A stretch of DNA of 64,000 bases, taken from NCBI GenBank assembly GCA_003134855.1, contig PLCS01000004.1:124001-188000 (forward strand), read 5' to 3'. This document shows, one piece after another, positions 9,116 to 19,769 of the stretch (its first letter is position 1; the number at the start of each line of letters is the position of its first letter). Source of the DNA: Acidobacteriaceae bacterium. GTDB lineage: Bacteria; Acidobacteriota; Terriglobia; Terriglobales; Acidobacteriaceae. Made by a program: the position numbers and the translations under genes. The notes beneath the pieces are model-generated. The model saw only the letters and a list, made by a program, of their open reading frames with translations. It was not told the DNA's origin and made no database searches.

Positions 9116-10897
9116 CTATTGCGGGTTCGCGGCGCCCGTGGGCTGGGAGGCTTCGCCGGGGGCGGGCGAAGCAACCGGCGCAGCGGGCGCGGGTGCTGCG
9201 GCAGGCGGAGTTGCCGGCGTCAACCGCGACGCGTCATAGCGTTGCAGCTTGTAGAAGACCGGCGTCAACTCGAACGGCATCTTGTCGCGGGGGTTCATGT
9301 AGGCGTAGATCTTGGCGTTGATCTGATGCACCCGGTCGTCCCATGGATCGGTCTTAAGCCAACTGTTCAGGGGCAAGGCCGGACGCTGGGTGAGGTCATC
9401 CCAATTCAGCGCGGGCGCCATGTGTTGCAGGTCGGCCATCCAGGGGGTTCCGTCGGACTTGAGCAGCGAGTCGCCGAGTTTGGGCGTGTTCAGAGCCGTC
9501 AGCACCTTTTCCCGGTCAACCAACTGCGCATAGTAAAGTCCCGCCGTGGGCAGCCGGTCTTTGTACATGGAGTTCTGCAGGTACTCCATGGCCTTCTTGG
9601 CGGCCTCCGCGTTATCGTGATCCGAATGGTTCATGTCGATTTTCCGGAAGGTCGCTTCGTCGGGAAAGAGCAGCCGGTCGTTGAAGGCGTAGCGGGTGTC
9701 GATGTGGTGGCCCATCACGATGTGGGCCAGTTCCATGGCTACCACCGAGGCGATCGATTCCTCGTTGGGCAGAGTATCGATAAGCCCCTTGCTGATCAGG
9801 ATGGTGTTGCCGACAGTGGTAGCTTCGATGGTGGTCGAAAGCAGAATGCGGGTATGCACCTGGTCGGTGAAGGCCAGGTTGTTGGGCACTTGCAGGTTGA
9901 TGACGATCTGGTCGAGCACCGTGTTTTCATAGCCGCCGGGGGTCAGCGGCGCCACCAGGCCGGCTTCTACCAGCCGGTCGATCACGTTGTTTTCAGCCTC
10001 TGTTACCCAGGCGCGAGAGGCTTGCAGCGGTCCTACATCCTGCGAATCGTCGCTCTTGTCGATCGCGTCGTCCACCTTCACGCTGACGTTCTCGCTCTCC
10101 CGCGTAGGCAGCCTGAGCGAGTAGCCCCAGAAGTGCGTCTGTGCCCTCAGTCCGATCTTATCGCCCGGCGTGCGGTGCGTCTCCTCCACGTAAACAGCCA
10201 CCGGCAGCCAGATTCCCGGCTGCACATTAATTCGCCAACTATCGAAGTGGAAGTTGATGTTCTCGTCGCCTGCGCTGGTGTACGTGCCGTTGAAGCGGAC
10301 GATGTTGCCTTCCTGGTCCTCGATCCAGATGCGCCCGACGAAGCGGCCCGCTCCGGAGACCTTGGGATGCACGTCGTAGACCCAGGTACGTACCGATCCC
10401 AGAAACTCCCGCCGCACATAGCTGAAGACATAATGCTGGTTGTCGAAGCTCCTGGGATCAAGGAACATCATCTGCGCAAAGCCATTCGGCATATAACTAA
10501 TCGACCGCCGGCCCAGAATCTTGTTCAGGCCCAGGAAGGCGGAGGATGACCCCTTGAAGTAGCCATGCTTGGCAGTGTCTCTGGGCTGGTAGACCTTGTC
10601 AAAAAATGTGACCTTGCCGAAGTCGATGCGGCTCAGCATATAGTCATCCGAAATGGGCACCTGATAGAGCTTGATCTCCGGCATGGTGTTTTGAATGTAG
10701 GTCTCCACCAGCGGTGTGCGCTGCTGGATGTTCTTGATCAGCGCCTTTTCGCGGCCAATGGCTTTTTCCACCAGCGCGGCCTGTTCCGGCGTGAGCTGGT
10801 GAACCTGCGAGTACTTGGGTTCCTTATTCTTTGCGTTCGCACTGGCGACACTCAGAATGATGAGCAGGAGGGTGAGGGGGATCTTGCGAAACGTCAT
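9116..10897 (-). CDS. M48-like secreted protein with altered zinc motif
   Basis: 593 aa. A signal peptide (residues 1-22, ending ASANA) is followed by an acidobacterial N-terminal domain of about 280 residues and then a segment resembling M48 peptidases: GNTILISKGLIDTLPNEESIASVVAMELAHIVMGHH. In active M48 enzymes this position reads HExxH. Here the first histidine is Met (M388, E389, H392), so one zinc ligand is missing and catalysis is doubtful. A Pro/Ala-rich tail ends the protein. It sits between the outer-membrane barrel and TonB-family genes, suggesting an envelope role. A pseudo-peptidase is my reading; zinc could still bind through HH at 397-398. Confidence 0.75.
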   Translation of the reverse strand: MTFRKIPLTLLLIILSVASANAKNKEPKYSQVHQLTPEQAALVEKAIGREKALIKNIQQRTPLVETYIQNTMPEIKLYQVPISDDYMLSRIDFGKVTFFDKVYQPRDTAKHGYFKGSSSAFLGLNKILGRRSISYMPNGFAQMMFLDPRSFDNQHYVFSYVRREFLGSVRTWVYDVHPKVSGAGRFVGRIWIEDQEGNIVRFNGTYTSAGDENINFHFDSWRINVQPGIWLPVAVYVEETHRTPGDKIGLRAQTHFWGYSLRLPTRESENVSVKVDDAIDKSDDSQDVGPLQASRAWVTEAENNVIDRLVEAGLVAPLTPGGYENTVLDQIVINLQVPNNLAFTDQVHTRILLSTTIEATTVGNTILISKGLIDTLPNEESIASVVAMELAHIVMGHHIDTRYAFNDRLLFPDEATFRKIDMNHSDHDNAEAAKKAMEYLQNSMYKDRLPTAGLYYAQLVDREKVLTALNTPKLGDSLLKSDGTPWMADLQHMAPALNWDDLTQRPALPLNSWLKTDPWDDRVHQINAKIYAYMNPRDKMPFELTPVFYKLQRYDASRLTPATPPAAAPAPAAPVASPAPGEASQPTGAANPQ

Positions 10898-11002
10898 GTC
10901 AGGCTCCTATGCTGGGTTCTTTCAACTCTACTTCTGGCTGCTTGCGCTGTTCCGGTATCCAGCGGCTGAGTGCAGCCATTGTTCTTGCGTGCAACCCCGA
11001 AG

Positions 11003-12109
11003 TTACGCCAACTGAAACGTGATGGTGATATTGGTGGTCATGTCCACCGCCTGGCCATTGCGCGTGGCGGGACGGAAACGAATCTGTTGCGCCACCCGGC
11101 GCGCCTCTTCGTCCAGGCCATGGCCCAGGCTATGCACGATTCCCTGCACCATCACCTGGCCGCTGGCCGCAAAAGTAACCCGCAGGATCACGTCGCCCTG
11201 CACCTTGAGCTGCTTGGCTTCGCTGGTGTACTGGGGCTTCGGCTTGGAGATGACCTCCAGATCGGTGGGAACAGGTCCGACCGTTCTGGGGGCTTCCGCC
11301 ACGGCAGTAGGCGCAGCGGGAATACCGGCCGAAGCCACCTTGCCGGAACTCACGGACAGAGGAGCGCTGGTGGTGACGCGGACGCCAGCCGAGGCTACTT
11401 TGCCCACCACACCGGCATTCGATCCGAATTTGGTTCCATTGCCGAAGCCGGTCGAGCCCACGATTCCGTGGGGCGCCACCGCCGGACCCTGCATCCCGCC
11501 ATACGGATTGCCGATGGCCGCCACGGTGGCCGGTCCCTTTGCATTCGGATTTGGAGTCACCCCGAAGGTGTCGCCAAAGTGGACGGGTTTCGTTGAGGGC
11601 TTGAGGCGGTTGTCCTGCGCCGGCATGGCCGCAGCGGCCATCGCTGTCTTGGTCTGTTGCGCAATAACCACTGCCGGCTTGGCTGCAACATTCAGCACAG
11701 GCTTGGGTTGAGGCCCCTCAATGACTTTTGGCTTGACCGATTGAATCACCGGTGTCGGCAGCTTGACTTCGATCGGGATCGGCTTCATATCCGGCTTGGG
11801 CTCCGGCTTGGGTAGATTGATCTTCGGCGCCTCCAGCTTCACATCCGGAACCGGCGGCAATTTCTCCGGTGGGGGAGGAGGAGGCAGCTTCACCTTCGGC
11901 TGAGGAGGCTCCGGCTTGGCCGGCAGAACCAGCAATGTCTCCTCATACCGGTGCTGATCAAGCGCCTTCTTGGCCGTCGCCCCAACGTAGAACAGAAAGG
12001 CCAGGAGCAGCCCGTTGATCACCATACTGGTGATGAACGAGCCAGGGCTGCGCTCGGGCTCGGGGAGCAATCCGAAAGCGGCCCTTCCTGGATAAGGGGT
12101 TACCGGCAT
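11003..12109 (-). CDS. TonB-family energy-transducing protein
   Basis: 368 aa. A short cytoplasmic N-terminus precedes one transmembrane helix (about 25-45, SFITSMVINGLLLAFLFYVG). A long Pro/Lys-rich periplasmic spacer follows (about 60-150), then a Gly/Ala-rich linker and a C-terminal TonB domain with the family pattern KPKPQYTSEAKQLKVQGDVILRVTF...GLDEEARRVAQQIRFRPATRNG. TonB proteins pass proton-motive force from ExbBD to outer-membrane receptors; no exbBD genes are in this window. Many acidobacteria carry several TonB paralogues, so the partner receptor cannot be named. Confidence 0.88.
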   Translation of the reverse strand: MPVTPYPGRAAFGLLPEPERSPGSFITSMVINGLLLAFLFYVGATAKKALDQHRYEETLLVLPAKPEPPQPKVKLPPPPPPEKLPPVPDVKLEAPKINLPKPEPKPDMKPIPIEVKLPTPVIQSVKPKVIEGPQPKPVLNVAAKPAVVIAQQTKTAMAAAAMPAQDNRLKPSTKPVHFGDTFGVTPNPNAKGPATVAAIGNPYGGMQGPAVAPHGIVGSTGFGNGTKFGSNAGVVGKVASAGVRVTTSAPLSVSSGKVASAGIPAAPTAVAEAPRTVGPVPTDLEVISKPKPQYTSEAKQLKVQGDVILRVTFAASGQVMVQGIVHSLGHGLDEEARRVAQQIRFRPATRNGQAVDMTTNITITFQLA

Positions 12110-12798
12110 AGTCTCAATCCTCGCTCACGGTCTTGGGGGCTGGGCAGTCTTATTTCCGCGGCGCGGGAACCGGCGGAAGTGGAGAATCGCGCTGCGAAAG
12201 CGCTCGAATAGCTTCCATCCCCTGCGGGAGCCTTGCACATCTCTGTTGATATTTTGACAGATTGGCGCGAGACCGCAACTGTCTTACAACGTCGCGGGGC
12301 ATGCGCAATCCGCTGAAGGGTTGGCTGCGCTCTCCAGAATCGTGCCGGTAAGGACACAGCCGCGCCACGACCCGTTGCCAAGCCGGATGCATACTGCCGA
12401 TGCGTTTGATCTATTGGGGTAAAAAGGGAATCTCTCTTCATATTTGTTGATTGGGGCAATGAGTATCGGGCACAAACCCGATTAGAACTTGCACCGCAAG
12501 TCTCCACGCTATACGACAAATCGGCTGCTTGAATCTTGAACATTCGAGTACCCCAACTCTGTCCAAGGCATCAAGCAAAAAAATCAATCCAGCACTTTAC
12601 AGATATACGCCAACTGCCCATCCACACAAGACGGCATCCGCAATAACCAAGCCCTGCGCCAGTACGGGCCGCACAGAAACCGGATACAGCCAGCCGTCTA
12701 TACGACGGTCCGTAGGCGGCGGTGGCTCGCGGCCCCTACCTGCCCTGTGTAATACACTTTATCTTATATCAAAGTGTTCAAGAAAGGACAGATTTTTT
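12110..12798. other. Gene-poor gap upstream of galE
   Basis: About 690 bp between the divergent tonB-like and galE genes. Open frames here have atypical composition and no recognisable domains. It should contain both promoters; I could not place them with confidence. The part from about 12400 is visibly more AT-rich than its surroundings. Confidence 0.5.
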
Positions 12799-13809
12799 GT
12801 GAAGATCTTGGTGACAGGCGGCGCGGGGTACATTGGGGGCACTGTCGCCGGATTGCTGGCCGAGAATGGGCATCAGGCCGTCGTCTTCGACAACCTGAGC
12901 CATGGACGGCACGATCTTTTGCCGCCCGGCGTGGAATTCGTCGAGGGAGAGCTGGCTGACCGGCCCACTCTTGAGAAGATTTTCCTCTCCGCCAAAGTGG
13001 AGGGAAGACCTTTCGACGGCGTCCTTCACTTTGCCGCGCTCATCGAGGCCGGCGAGTCCATGCTTCATCCCGAGCGGTTCTTCCGCAACAACACAGCCTC
13101 GACCCTCACCTTGCTCGAAGCCATCCTTACCCACGGCCCCCGCAGACTGGTCTTCAGCTCCACCGCCGCCGTTTATGGCGAGCCGGAAGTGATTCCTATC
13201 AAAGAAGATGCTCGCCTGCTTCCCACCAATGCATATGGTGAGTCCAAGCTGCTGGTTGAGAAGATGCTGGGCTGGCTGAACCGCATCCACGGCCTGCGTG
13301 TCGCTTCGCTGCGCTACTTTAACGTGGCCGGCGCGCCGGAGGGACCAAACGGCATCACCCGCGGCGAAGCCCACGAGCCGGAGTCGCACCTGATTCCGCT
13401 GGTTCTGGATGTGGCGCTGGGCCGCCGCCCATCGATCAAAATCTTCGGCGACGACTATCCCACCCCCGACGGCACCTGCATTCGCGACTACATACACGTC
13501 TCTGATCTGGCCGATGCCCACCTCTTGGCTCTCAATGCCCTGGAATCTGCCCCTGAATCCGCGAGCCGGCTCATCTTCAACCTGGGTAACGGCCAGGGCT
13601 TCAGCGTCCGCGAAGTGATTGAGTCGGCCCGCCGCGTCACCGGCCACCCCATCCCTGCCGAGGTTCATCCCCGCCGCCCCGGCGACCCAGCCGTGCTCGT
13701 CGCCAGCTCCGAGAAGGCCATCCGCGAACTCGGCTGGAAGCCCAGGTACACCCAGCTCGACCAGATCGTCCGCTCGGCTTGGATTTGGCATCAAGAGCGG
13801 TATGCTTGA
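12799..13809 (+). CDS. galE: UDP-glucose 4-epimerase
   Basis: NAD-dependent short-chain dehydrogenase/epimerase, 336 aa, interconverting UDP-glucose and UDP-galactose for the Leloir pathway and surface polysaccharide. The Rossmann motif GGAGYIGG is at residues 7-14. The catalytic Ser/Thr and YxxxK appear as FSSTAAVYGEPE and NAYGESKLLVEK. Further family landmarks are RYFNVAGA and DYPTPDGTCIRDYIHVSDLADAH. The GTG start at 12799 follows GAAAGGA; extension upstream adds low-complexity, unrelated sequence. Confidence 0.94.
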   Translation: MKILVTGGAGYIGGTVAGLLAENGHQAVVFDNLSHGRHDLLPPGVEFVEGELADRPTLEKIFLSAKVEGRPFDGVLHFAALIEAGESMLHPERFFRNNTASTLTLLEAILTHGPRRLVFSSTAAVYGEPEVIPIKEDARLLPTNAYGESKLLVEKMLGWLNRIHGLRVASLRYFNVAGAPEGPNGITRGEAHEPESHLIPLVLDVALGRRPSIKIFGDDYPTPDGTCIRDYIHVSDLADAHLLALNALESAPESASRLIFNLGNGQGFSVREVIESARRVTGHPIPAEVHPRRPGDPAVLVASSEKAIRELGWKPRYTQLDQIVRSAWIWHQERYA

Positions 13810-13831
13810 GAGGAGCGGCTAGGAGAATTCC

Positions 13832-14176
13832 ATGAGCCAAACGCTCCACTACAAGGGCTATGACGGCTCGGTCGAATAGAGCACCGATAATCATGTTTTG
13901 CACGGAAAGTTGCTTGGAATTCGTGATGCCATCGTCTACGAAGGGCCGGATGTGGACAGCTTGGAATCCAACTTCCGCGCCGCCGTGGACGAGTACCTGG
14001 CCTTTTGCGCGGAGGAATGCAAGATTCCGGATCAGCCTTTCAAGGGCAGTTTCAATGTTCGTGTTGGACCCGATCTGCACAAGCAAGCGGCTCTGTTTGC
14101 CGAAGAGCACAATCAAAAACTGAATGCCGTGGTTTCCAAGGCGCTGGAAGAGTTTCTTGTCCAGGCCAACACATAA
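13832..14176 (+). pseudogene. hicB: HicB-family antitoxin, interrupted by an in-frame TAG
   Basis: Starting at the ATG at 13832 (after AGGAG), the frame reads MSQTLHYKGYDGSVE, then a TAG at 13877-13879, then STDNHVLHGKLLGIRD...EGPDVDSLESNFRAAVDEYLAFCAEE. This is the typical HicB order: the N-terminal YKGYxGSVE strand, the LHGKVLGIRD core and a C-terminal ribbon-helix-helix (FNVRVGPDLHKQAALFAEEHNQKLNAVVSKALEEFL). Only the TAG interrupts it; the expected residue there is aromatic, so a TAC/TAT-to-TAG change fits. Restart at the TTG at 13898 could make a shortened protein. No HicA toxin gene is adjacent. The stop codon overlaps the next ATG (TAATG). Confidence 0.82.
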
Positions 14177-14591
14177 TGAAATCTTCTGAGACTGTTTACT
14201 TTCACCTTGATCCCGACAAACCTCCCACCTTGAAGCTGAAGAGCGGCAGGCGTGGGAGGAACTCAAGGCGATGCCGGATGAGACCATCGACTTCAGCGAC
14301 ATTCCCCTCCAGACCGGCGGCGGTTGGCGGCGCGTCTCCGAACTGGTCCCGGCGGAGAATAAGCAGCAGATCACGCTGCGGCTGGACGCCGACCTGATCG
14401 TCTTCTTTCGCGCGACCGGGCGGCGCTACCAGAGCCGCATCAATGCGGCGCTGCGCGAGTACGCGACCGCGCAGAAGAAATCTGTGCAGCCGGGCGCACC
14501 AATTCCCTTCCAGGCGCTTGAGACTCCCATGCGCACCAACTCCGGCACAATTCTTCCCGTCCATTTGCCGTTTGTATGCATCTCTAGATAG
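14176..14591 (+). pseudogene. brnA: BrnA-family antitoxin, apparently frameshifted
   Basis: The ATG at 14176 overlaps the hicB stop and gives MKSSETVYFHLDPDKPPTL. The BrnA-like continuation (EAEERQAWEELKAMPDETIDFSDIP, from about 14232) is in another frame, so one base appears lost or gained near 14226-14232. The core KQQITLRLDADLIVFFRATGRRYQSRINAALREY is a clear BrnA-type ribbon-helix-helix. A shortened protein could start at the ATG at 14271. The C-terminus runs about 30 residues beyond the usual end of the family. No BrnT toxin is adjacent. It is probably a decaying orphan antitoxin. Confidence 0.72.
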
Positions 14592-14680
14592 AGTTGGTTG
14601 TACGCGGAGCCTTCACGGGAGCTTCATCCCGCTGAGCGCCGTGAACCGTTTTCGATCCTCTTCCCCAAAGGACGGTTCGT

Positions 14681-16698
<2,018 letters not shown>

Positions 16699-16699
<1 letters not shown>

Positions 16700-17238
16700 T
16701 GCGGCGCTTGCGCTACGGCGTGGCAATGAGCCTCGATGGCTTCATCGCCGGACCCGACGGCGAATACGACTGGATTGTCTCCGATCCATCCATCGATTTT
16801 GCCGCGATCTGGGCTCAATTTGACACGCTACTGATGGGCCGGCGAACCTTCGAGGTTGCCAGAGTGAGGGCGGCTCACTGGCCGGATCTCGGCCACCGTT
16901 GGATCGTCGTGTCGCGCACGCTGAAACCCGATGAGCACCCCAACATCACACTTCTGAGCAGCGGCGTCGCGGAGGCGGTGGCTGCGTTGAAGGCACAGCC
17001 AGGCAAGGACATCTGGCTCATGGGCGGCGGTGTGCTGTTTTGCAGCTTGCTCGATGCCGGGCTCGTGGATACGGTCGAGGTCGAAGTAATACCGGTACTG
17101 CTGAGAAGCGGAACTCCGCTGCTGCCGGAGGGACGGCACCAGACTCTTCATCTGGAGGAGAGCAAGGCTCTGCCAAGCGGCATTCTGATGCTGACTTATT
17201 CAGTGAATGAGCAGGTGGCGCAGGTTATGCGTAGATAG
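16699..17238 (+). CDS. Dihydrofolate reductase-like (RibD C-terminal) protein
   Basis: 179 aa. Matches the RibD C-terminal/DHFR-fold family by its N-terminal YGVAMSLDGFIAGPDGEYDW, the central LLMGRRTFEV and WIVVSRTL, and the late GGGVLFCSLLDAGLVDTVEVEVIPVLLRSGTPL. Such proteins bind NADPH; their substrates are mostly unknown and they are not the main DHFR. The start overlaps the acs stop by one base, so expression follows acs. A link to acetate metabolism is not implied by the family. Confidence 0.85.
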
Positions 17239-17250
17239 AATTCCGGTCTT

Positions 17251-17274
17251 CCAGGTCTCGCCTCTGAGACCTGG
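17251..17274. terminator. Hairpin between convergent genes
   Basis: A perfect 9-bp stem, CCAGGTCTC / GAGACCTGG, with a 6-base loop lies just after the DHFR-like gene. It lacks a U-tract but is well placed to end transcription from the left. Confidence 0.5.
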
Positions 17275-17303
17275 GAAAGCAAGAACCTCTTGCGAGCGAA
17301 AAG

Positions 17304-17354
17304 CGAGCCGCTGGCCGCACCGCAGGTGCCGAGCGACTGGCCCCACCGCAGGTG
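17304..17354. repeat. Two tandem 25-bp repeats
   Basis: Copies at 17304-17328 and 17330-17354 differ at three positions; both end in CACCGCAGGTG. The second forms the palindrome CCACC-GCA-GGTGG. They fill the gap to the convergent DUF6526 gene. Confidence 0.7.
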
Positions 17355-17355
17355 G

Positions 17356-17802
17356 TCAGACCCGCAAGTAATCGGCGCGCCAGCTCTTGATGCGCTCCTT
17401 GATCTGCTTGCGGTCCAGATTCTGTTCAAGCGCCTGCTTGGCCAATTCCACCACCTCGTCATCGGCTGCGAAACGCAGGCCGATCAACTGATCCTCGCTA
17501 AGGCGATAGATCTGCGAGTGCCACGCCGTGGGGGCCAGCGCCTGCAAGCGAATCCGCTCCTCCAGCCGGATGACGCGGTCCTGCACCTTGAGCGGATAGC
17601 TGCGTACCTTGAAGACGAGAAGGAACGCCACCAGCGAAAGCACCACGTACCATGGGCCGGCGAAGTAGGCGTCTACCCGATGGTGAATCATGTGAAAGAT
17701 CGAGAAGACCAGGTTGGCGACCAGGAAGAAGAACAGCACAAAGTGAAACGGCGGATCGAGCCGCCCGTGGTTCTTGAGATTCTGCTCGGAAGATTTACTC
17801 AT
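17356..17802 (-). CDS. DUF6526-like membrane protein
   Basis: 148 aa. Two hydrophobic helices near the N-terminus (about 20-42 and 48-66) are followed by a soluble region with the pattern VRLEERIRLQALAP...IYRLSEDQLIGLRFAADDEVVELAKQAL...IKERIKSWRADYLRV. I recognise this as the family named DUF6526, common in acidobacteria; its function is unknown. The start overlaps the end of the upstream gene by 8 bp, so they form an operon. Confidence 0.78.
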   Translation of the reverse strand: MSKSSEQNLKNHGRLDPPFHFVLFFFLVANLVFSIFHMIHHRVDAYFAGPWYVVLSLVAFLLVFKVRSYPLKVQDRVIRLEERIRLQALAPTAWHSQIYRLSEDQLIGLRFAADDEVVELAKQALEQNLDRKQIKERIKSWRADYLRV

Positions 17803-18874
17803 GCGCGACCTTGATTTCTTTCAGGCCGAAGTTGGCTGTTTCGGTTCCGTCAACTTCCGCGGAACCGCTGGCAACGGCGCTGGGGGCCTGAACACCTGCG
17901 CTCCCCGGATTCTGAGCGACGCGGGCCGCTGCTGTCAATGCCCCTAAATTGTTCGGCGCCAGAAGCTGCGGATTTTTGGGGATGAGATGGTGGCGGCCGC
18001 GCACCAGATAATCCACGAACAAGCCTCCGGCAAGGTAGGGATTCAGCAGCGCAATGGGGATGGCATAGCCAGTGGTGGCCAGCGACTCGGCGATGCTCTT
18101 GTTCGCGCGGCTGGGATGGCGATAGCCGGGAATCTGCGGAATCTCGAAGATTGTCAGTTGCGTCTCAGGATGCTTGCTGGCATAGCGCTCCAGTTTGTAG
18201 GCAATCTGCTTGGGAGTGGTCACGCCCGCGTCGGGGAAGACGCTGCGCTTGAAGGTGCCGGGAAAGTACAGGTTGAGACTGAGTCGCGCGAAATCCGAGC
18301 AGTTATTGAACAGCAGGTGGAAGTGCGAGCGATTCCCGCTATCGTTCATGCGCGCGATCAGGGCGTCGTCCTGTTCCTCGGTGGTCTCAAAGCGGAAGGC
18401 GTAGATGCGCCGCTCATAGGAGACGCCTACCAACTGGGTCCATCCGCCATGCAGCACATTGCCGGGAGAGAGGTGTTCTCCCAGGCTGAGCAGATGCGCT
18501 TCATGATAGCGGTTGCGCAGCCGTTTGACGGTCTCGCGGTTGACGCGCGCGGGAACATCCGAGGCGATCTCGACTGAATAGAGGTAGGGAAGCAGCGGGA
18601 TCGCCACCCAGTCGTACCCGTTGATGCCCTGGTAGCGAGCGAGAACGGCGCCCAGCTCACCGTCGTGGCAGCGGCGCAGGCGAATGGGAGTTTCAGCGCA
18701 GATGCGCTCAAAGTAGATGGCATTGTGCCCGGTCGGGTTGACCGAGCCAAAGAAGCCGTACGGCTCCTCCATCAGCAGTGCCGCCTGCGCGCGGCTCTGC
18801 GCGGGAAAGATGGCAATTAGAGCTAGATTAATGAGAACAATTACAGTTGTGCGCAACGTTCGCGTCAATAGCAT
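17795..18874 (-). CDS. Secreted protein with possible Cys/His active site
   Basis: 359 aa with an N-terminal signal peptide (hydrophobic 8-25, ending SRAQA). I do not recognise the family with confidence. A histidine motif NPTGHNAIYFERICAE near residue 50 and a cysteine motif LLFNNCSDFARLSLNLYFPG in the middle resemble the separated His and Cys of NlpC/P60-like or DUF4105-like papain folds, so a thiol hydrolase is possible. A second hydrophobic stretch (TTGYAIPIALLNPYLAGGLFVDYLV) may be a membrane segment. It is the first gene of a pair with the DUF6526 protein. Confidence 0.7.
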   Translation of the reverse strand: MLLTRTLRTTVIVLINLALIAIFPAQSRAQAALLMEEPYGFFGSVNPTGHNAIYFERICAETPIRLRRCHDGELGAVLARYQGINGYDWVAIPLLPYLYSVEIASDVPARVNRETVKRLRNRYHEAHLLSLGEHLSPGNVLHGGWTQLVGVSYERRIYAFRFETTEEQDDALIARMNDSGNRSHFHLLFNNCSDFARLSLNLYFPGTFKRSVFPDAGVTTPKQIAYKLERYASKHPETQLTIFEIPQIPGYRHPSRANKSIAESLATTGYAIPIALLNPYLAGGLFVDYLVRGRHHLIPKNPQLLAPNNLGALTAAARVAQNPGSAGVQAPSAVASGSAEVDGTETANFGLKEIKVAHE

Positions 18875-19322
18875 CGCTCCTCCGTACTCAGGAACTTGAA
18901 CTGCCTTTCAGTATTCCCCGCTTCCGGGAGATGGAAACACTTCGCCGTGATGCGACTCCAGCTGCACCGGGCCTGCCGGGCTGCGGAGCTTCCCACCCAG
19001 GAATCCGCTGCGGGAAATTAATCACTTTTGCTCATTTTGACACGGATTGCCGGTAAAAGTTGCGACTAAACCTGGAAAAGCCGAAGATAATCGGTTTTGG
19101 GCTAAGAATCGTTGACTCTTCAAGTGCGCTAAGGCTGGGCCAACAGCCCGCAATGCAACTTGTTCAACGGCGAGGGACTGCCCGCTTCGCCATTCACCAC
19201 GGCGTCATAGCGGAAACGCCTATCCATTGCCCTCGATACAGCGGAAGGCTACCGCGTTACTCATCGGATTGAGATGAGAGGCTTTCCTGTCTACGGCCAA
19301 GGCCTTCCAGCCAGCGAAGCGA
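18875..19322. other. Gap without a supported gene
   Basis: 448 bp between two minus-strand genes. Only short open frames without domain signals are present. The promoter of the gene pair at 17356-18874 must lie in its left part. A TTGACA occurs near 19037 but has no convincing -10 partner. I see nothing else. Confidence 0.5.
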
Positions 19323-19760
19323 TCAGTGCACAATCATCACCGGGCAATGCGCATACTTCAGAACGCGCTCCGAGTTCGAGCCCAGCATCCAGCGGTGCAG
19401 GATGGTGTGGCTGCGCTTGCCCAGGACAATGAGGCTGGCCTGGATGGTGTCCGCGCGATGAAGAATCTGTTCCGCCGGATGGCCTACAACGACATCGGTT
19501 TCCAGTTCAATCTCCCTTTCCTTTGCACGCGCGCGAATGGGGATAAAACTGCTCTCGAAGCGCTCGCGCCCTTCATCCAGGACCGCATGAAACTCCGCGC
19601 TCTCGGCTGGCTCGGGCGGACGGATCACCGCCAATACAAAGAGCTTAGCTTTCATATCTCCCGCCATCGACAGGGCGACATTCAAGGCGTGTTCCGCGTG
19701 CGGAGACGCATCGAAGGCTACCAGAATTCTTTGAAATCCAACAAAAACCGGGCTTCCCAT
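19323..19760 (-). CDS. Universal stress protein (UspA family)
   Basis: 145 aa, one Usp domain. The N-terminal strand and loop ILVAFDASPHAEHAL and the C-terminal ATP-binding pattern GKRSHTILHRWMLGSNSERVLKYAHCPVMIVH (close to G-x2-G-x9-G-S/T) suggest the nucleotide-binding subtype. It lies 9 bp downstream of a cation:proton antiporter gene. Usp domains are often fused to or encoded with such transporters, so it may modulate the antiporter. Confidence 0.9.
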   Translation of the reverse strand: MGSPVFVGFQRILVAFDASPHAEHALNVALSMAGDMKAKLFVLAVIRPPEPAESAEFHAVLDEGRERFESSFIPIRARAKEREIELETDVVVGHPAEQILHRADTIQASLIVLGKRSHTILHRWMLGSNSERVLKYAHCPVMIVH

Positions 19761-19769
19761 GGGCTTGAC

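Noticed and set aside
9113..10549. Plus-strand open frame of 478 codons opposite the M48-like gene
   Set aside because: No recognisable motifs; the opposite strand has a signal peptide and family motifs.
12100..12543. Possible 147-codon gene on the minus strand upstream of the TonB-family gene
   Set aside because: Low-complexity, composition unlike a real protein, overlaps the tonB-like start, no ribosome-binding site.
18875..19322. Small open frames in the gap before the Usp gene
   Set aside because: Short, no ribosome-binding sites or motifs, mixed composition.
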